A stretch of DNA of 64,000 nt, from NCBI GenBank assembly GCA_028871475.1, contig JAGWMZ010000012.1, positions 1-64,000 on the forward strand, given 5' to 3'. This document shows, piece by piece, positions 61,361-64,000 of this stretch (positions are counted from its first letter, which is position 1; each line of letters begins with the position of its first letter). The notes below the pieces were generated by a model. That model made no database searches. It saw only the letters and a list, made by a program, of their open reading frames with translations, and was not told where the DNA came from. Source of the stretch: Sphingomonadales bacterium. GTDB taxonomy: Bacteria; Pseudomonadota; Alphaproteobacteria; Sphingomonadales; Sphingomonadaceae. The position numbers were made by a program, and so were the translations under genes.

Positions 61361-61993
61361 GTGGCCGTTGTCCCGACGGTTGTCCACGCTTCCTCGGCGC
61401 TCCTGCCCTATCTCGATATGGCGGGGCTGGCGGTGTTCGCCGCTTCCGGCGCGCTGGCGGCGGCGGGAATGCGCAAGACTTTGGTGACCTTCATGTTTTT
61501 CGCCGCGCTGACGGGCGTGGGCGGGGGCACGGTGCGCGATTTGCTGATCGGCGCGCCGGTGTTCTGGATGCATGATTCCACCTTCATCGCCATCTGCCTT
61601 GTCACGGCGCTGGCGGTCTGGTGCACGCCGCAGCGCATATGGCCGGTGCAGGCGCTTGAATGGTTCGATTGCATCGGCCTTGGCGCTTACGGCGTGTTTG
61701 GCACGGCCAAGGCGCTGTCGTTTGGCGTGGCGCCCTTGCCGGCGGCAATCATGGGCGTGGTGAGCGCCTGCATGGGCGGCATTTTCCGCGACCTGCTGGC
61801 CGGCGTGCCGTCGATCGTGTTGCGGCCAGAGCTTTACATTACGGCAGCCGCCGTCGCGGCGGGGGGCTATGTCGGGCTGATCTGGCTTGGCGTGCCAGTG
61901 GCAATCGCCTCGCTGCTGGCCTTTGGCGCAGGGGTTGTCCTGCGCGGGGCAGCCATCCGCTGGCAGCTGAGCCTGCCCGCCTATCGCGGGTAG
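61361..61993 (+). CDS. TRIC (YicG/UPF0126) family membrane channel
   Basis: Membrane protein with seven hydrophobic segments arranged as two homologous three-helix repeats plus one helix, the TRIC cation-channel fold. Each repeat has the family motif: GVGGGTVRDLLIG and CMGGIFRDLLAG. Length is 210 residues from the GTG at 61361; starting at the ATG before AGLAVFAASG would cut into the first helix. It follows the M3 peptidase by 32 bases. Bacterial relatives conduct potassium or other monovalent cations; some old annotations call them glycine transporters. Confidence 0.87.
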   Translation: MAVVPTVVHASSALLPYLDMAGLAVFAASGALAAAGMRKTLVTFMFFAALTGVGGGTVRDLLIGAPVFWMHDSTFIAICLVTALAVWCTPQRIWPVQALEWFDCIGLGAYGVFGTAKALSFGVAPLPAAIMGVVSACMGGIFRDLLAGVPSIVLRPELYITAAAVAAGGYVGLIWLGVPVAIASLLAFGAGVVLRGAAIRWQLSLPAYRG

Positions 61994-62290
61994 CTCACCG
62001 CAAAGTGGCGGTGAAGCCACACCGTGTCAATTTTGCATCACCAACAAGGTAAACTCTGGCCCTGTGTCAGGGAAACATGGTCGTGCGCGTCCTTTGACGT
62101 TAAATCCACTGTCAAGGGGGGATTGCGCTAATTCCAACTTGGGGCCGTTTCTTTGACTGGAACGCAATGTCGAACCCGCTGATCAAGCAGGATTCGTTCA
62201 TGAAGGTGGAAAAACGAGTTGCATTCCCCCGCCGCGAGTAAGCTGATTTTTCAGAAAATTCGCCAACTTGCGGATAAAAACGAGAACACC
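61994..62290. other. upstream region of the TonB-dependent receptor gene
   Basis: No gene is supported. It holds a short hairpin CCCTG-TGT-CAGGG at 62060-62072 and an inverted repeat CCTTTGAC 62091-62098 with GTCAAGGG 62111-62118 (seven of eight pairs), which could be an operator for the receptor gene. No convincing promoter hexamers are called. Confidence 0.35.
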
Positions 62291-64000
62291 ATGAGGTCGA
62301 ATTCCATGACATCACATCGCTTCCTCACCTCGATCAGCCTGGCCACGCTGGCCGTCGCTGTTCCCACTGTGGCTTTTGCGCAAGATGCCGCCCCCGGCAC
62401 GCAGCAGGACATCGTCGTCACCGGCACGCGCGTCGCCGGCCGCACCCAGCTGGACTCGACCGCGCCCGTTGACGTGTTCAACAAGGACATGCTGCAACGC
62501 CAGGGCACGCCGCAGCTCGCCACCGCGCTGGCCAATGTCGCGCCCTCGATCGATTTCCCCCGTCCGTCGAACACCGACGCGACCGACGCCATCCGTCCCG
62601 CCACGCTGCGCGGTATGTCGCCCGACCAGACGCTGGTGCTGATCAATGGCGAGCGTGCGCATACCTCGGCGGTGCTCAACCTCAATGGCTCGGTGGGGCG
62701 CGGTTCGCAGGCGGTTGACCTCAACACCATCCCCACCGTCGCGCTCGACGATATCGAAGTGCTGCGTGACGGCGCCTCGGCCATGTATGGTTCCGATGCG
62801 ATTGCTGGTGTCATCAACCTCAAGCTGCGCAAGGCCGACCATGGCGGTGGCGCGACCGTCACCACCGGCCTTTACGACACCAACTACACCGGCGTTTATG
62901 GCAAGCATTCGGTGACGGGCGAGCCCACCGTGGACGTCTCGGGCTGGCAGGGCTTCAAGATTCTGGGCGATGGCTTCCTGACCGTTTCGGGCGATTATCA
63001 GCACACCAGCGCCACCAACCGCGCCGACAATGACCCGCGCGCGGCCTCCTATTACCCCGGCACGGTGGATTCGCGCACGGGCGACCCCGATGTGTTCCAG
63101 GGCAGCGGCTTTGCCAATTTCGGCAAGGATCTGGGCGGCACGTGGAGCATGTATGGCTGGGCCGGCTACCAGTATCGCAACACCACCTCGAACGCGACGC
63201 TACGCACGCCGGGCACCAGCAATTATGCCCGCTACGGCATTGACCAGATCTACCCCACCGGCTTCATCCCGCAGATCAACAGCCATTCCAAGGATCTGAA
63301 CACCGCCATTGGCGTCAAGGGCGAGATTGCCGGCTGGTCGGTCGATGCCAAGTTCAGCTATGGCATGAACAAGGTCAATTTCTGGACGATCAACTCGGCC
63401 AACTATTCCTATGGCCCCACCAGCCAGACCAGCTTCTACGACGGCTTCCTCAAGTATGACCAGACGGTCGGCGGCGTGGATGTGGCCAAGAAGTTCGACG
63501 TGCTCAGCGGGCTGAACGTGGCCTGGGGCGTGGAAGCCCGCCGCGAGACCTATTCGATCGGCGCGGGTGAGCCGGCCTCCTACAACACCGGCACCGCCTT
63601 CCCGCTGGCCGCTGCCGGCGCGCAGGGCTTCACCGGCTTCAAGGACACCGATGCCGGCAATTTCCACCGCTCCAACGTCTCGGCCTATATCGACCTTGAC
63701 CAGCAGGTGACCGAAAAGCTGCGTCTGGGCGCGGCGGGTCGCTATGAGCATTATTCCGATTTCGGCAGCACCGAGACCTACAAGGTGTCGGGCCGCTATG
63801 ATTTCACCCATGCCTTTGCGTTGCGCGGCACGATTTCGAGCGGTTTCCGCGCCCCCTCGCTGGGCCAGGAATATTTCACCTCGACCGCCACGGTGCTGTC
63901 CACCACGCCGATCGTCATCAATGGCGTGACCTATCCCATCAACACCCCGGTCTCGACGGGCACCTATGCCTCGACCAGCGCGATCGGCCAGGCGCTGGGC
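62291..64000 (+). CDS. TonB-dependent receptor, truncated by the window end
   Basis: Outer-membrane active transporter. The signal peptide is at about residues 1-30 (VAVPTVAFAQ). A TonB box region QQDIVVTGTR follows, then the plug domain with TLRGMSPDQTLVLINGER and EVLRDGASAMYGSDAIAGVI, and the first beta-barrel strands, ending in FRAPSLGQEYFTSTA. The frame is open for 570 codons to the last base, so the C-terminus is missing. The substrate may be a siderophore, vitamin or sugar oligomer and cannot be told. An ATG five codons later is an alternative start. Confidence 0.93.
   Translation, partial: MRSNSMTSHRFLTSISLATLAVAVPTVAFAQDAAPGTQQDIVVTGTRVAGRTQLDSTAPVDVFNKDMLQRQGTPQLATALANVAPSIDFPRPSNTDATDAIRPATLRGMSPDQTLVLINGERAHTSAVLNLNGSVGRGSQAVDLNTIPTVALDDIEVLRDGASAMYGSDAIAGVINLKLRKADHGGGATVTTGLYDTNYTGVYGKHSVTGEPTVDVSGWQGFKILGDGFLTVSGDYQHTSATNRADNDPRAASYYPGTVDSRTGDPDVFQGSGFANFGKDLGGTWSMYGWAGYQYRNTTSNATLRTPGTSNYARYGIDQIYPTGFIPQINSHSKDLNTAIGVKGEIAGWSVDAKFSYGMNKVNFWTINSANYSYGPTSQTSFYDGFLKYDQTVGGVDVAKKFDVLSGLNVAWGVEARRETYSIGAGEPASYNTGTAFPLAAAGAQGFTGFKDTDAGNFHRSNVSAYIDLDQQVTEKLRLGAAGRYEHYSDFGSTETYKVSGRYDFTHAFALRGTISSGFRAPSLGQEYFTSTATVLSTTPIVINGVTYPINTPVSTGTYASTSAIGQALG

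Overview
The window reads as a chromosomal stretch of an alphaproteobacterium in the Sphingomonadales, probably close to Novosphingobium. The support is high GC, alphaproteobacterial cell-cycle regulators (a SciP/DUF1153 protein and a TrcR/DUF1013 protein), the CarD-FdxA-S4-helicase cluster, a 530-residue isocitrate lyase, and a TonB-dependent receptor with a sphingomonad-type IVVTG box. Species assignment is inference. Nearly all of it is core housekeeping sequence. The only clear mobile gene is an IS110-family transposase at the left edge.

Layout. 0.1-1.6 kb: IS110-type element with a structured 3' non-coding tail. 1.7-5.8 kb (-): SUV3-like helicase, S4 protein, ferredoxin FdxA, CarD. 6.0-10 kb (+): M23 peptidase, hemB, acetyltransferase, gamma-carbonic anhydrase, DUF167. 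10-13.3 kb (-): truncated haemoglobin, clpA, DUF1192. 13.4-15.9 kb (+): quinone oxidoreductase, GST, trcR. 16.3-23 kb (+): a long operon proA-nadD-rsfS-rlmH-envC-like-ctpA-dsbB-coq7. 23-31 kb: secreted hypothetical; dnaJ-like/yihY/fabI (-); pdxH-CDF transporter (+); serine hydrolase (-) divergent from a small membrane protein (+); mnmA (-). 31-38 kb (+): sciP, then an RND pump with DUF445. 38-41.4 kb (-): aceA with a 58-residue partner, and sucC, separated by a strong small-RNA candidate on the + strand. 41.5-44.6 kb: inositol-phosphatase-like gene, OmpA-like lipoprotein, CorC-like protein. 44.8-52.4 kb (-): gpmA-purE-purK-folA-ribF-ileS-lspA-DUF3035. 52.6-64 kb: tRNA-Thr(GGT), NADP-malic enzyme, NTF2-like protein, a large secreted zinc metalloprotease, M3 oligopeptidase, a TRIC-type channel, and a truncated TonB receptor running off the end.

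The non-coding sequence holds the most unusual signals. A family of intergenic palindromes built on TGCGAGGGC/GCCCTCGCA recurs at gene 3' ends. Two copies form composite elements with convergent repeats; the one at 16013-16216 has a perfect 28-bp outer and a perfect 26-bp inner inverted repeat. Two others are longer variants in opposite orientation. The helicase start codon lies inside a perfect 15-bp hairpin. Between aceA and sucC a TTGACA element is followed about 140 bases later by a UUCG-loop terminator with eight T's and no coding sequence between them, which predicts a small RNA of about 130 nt.

Physiology suggested by the genes: aerobic growth with ubiquinone synthesis, glyoxylate shunt and malic enzyme for C2/C4 carbon, periplasmic disulfide formation, peptidoglycan remodelling and TonB-dependent uptake. 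No CRISPR array, rRNA operon, prophage or replication origin was seen.
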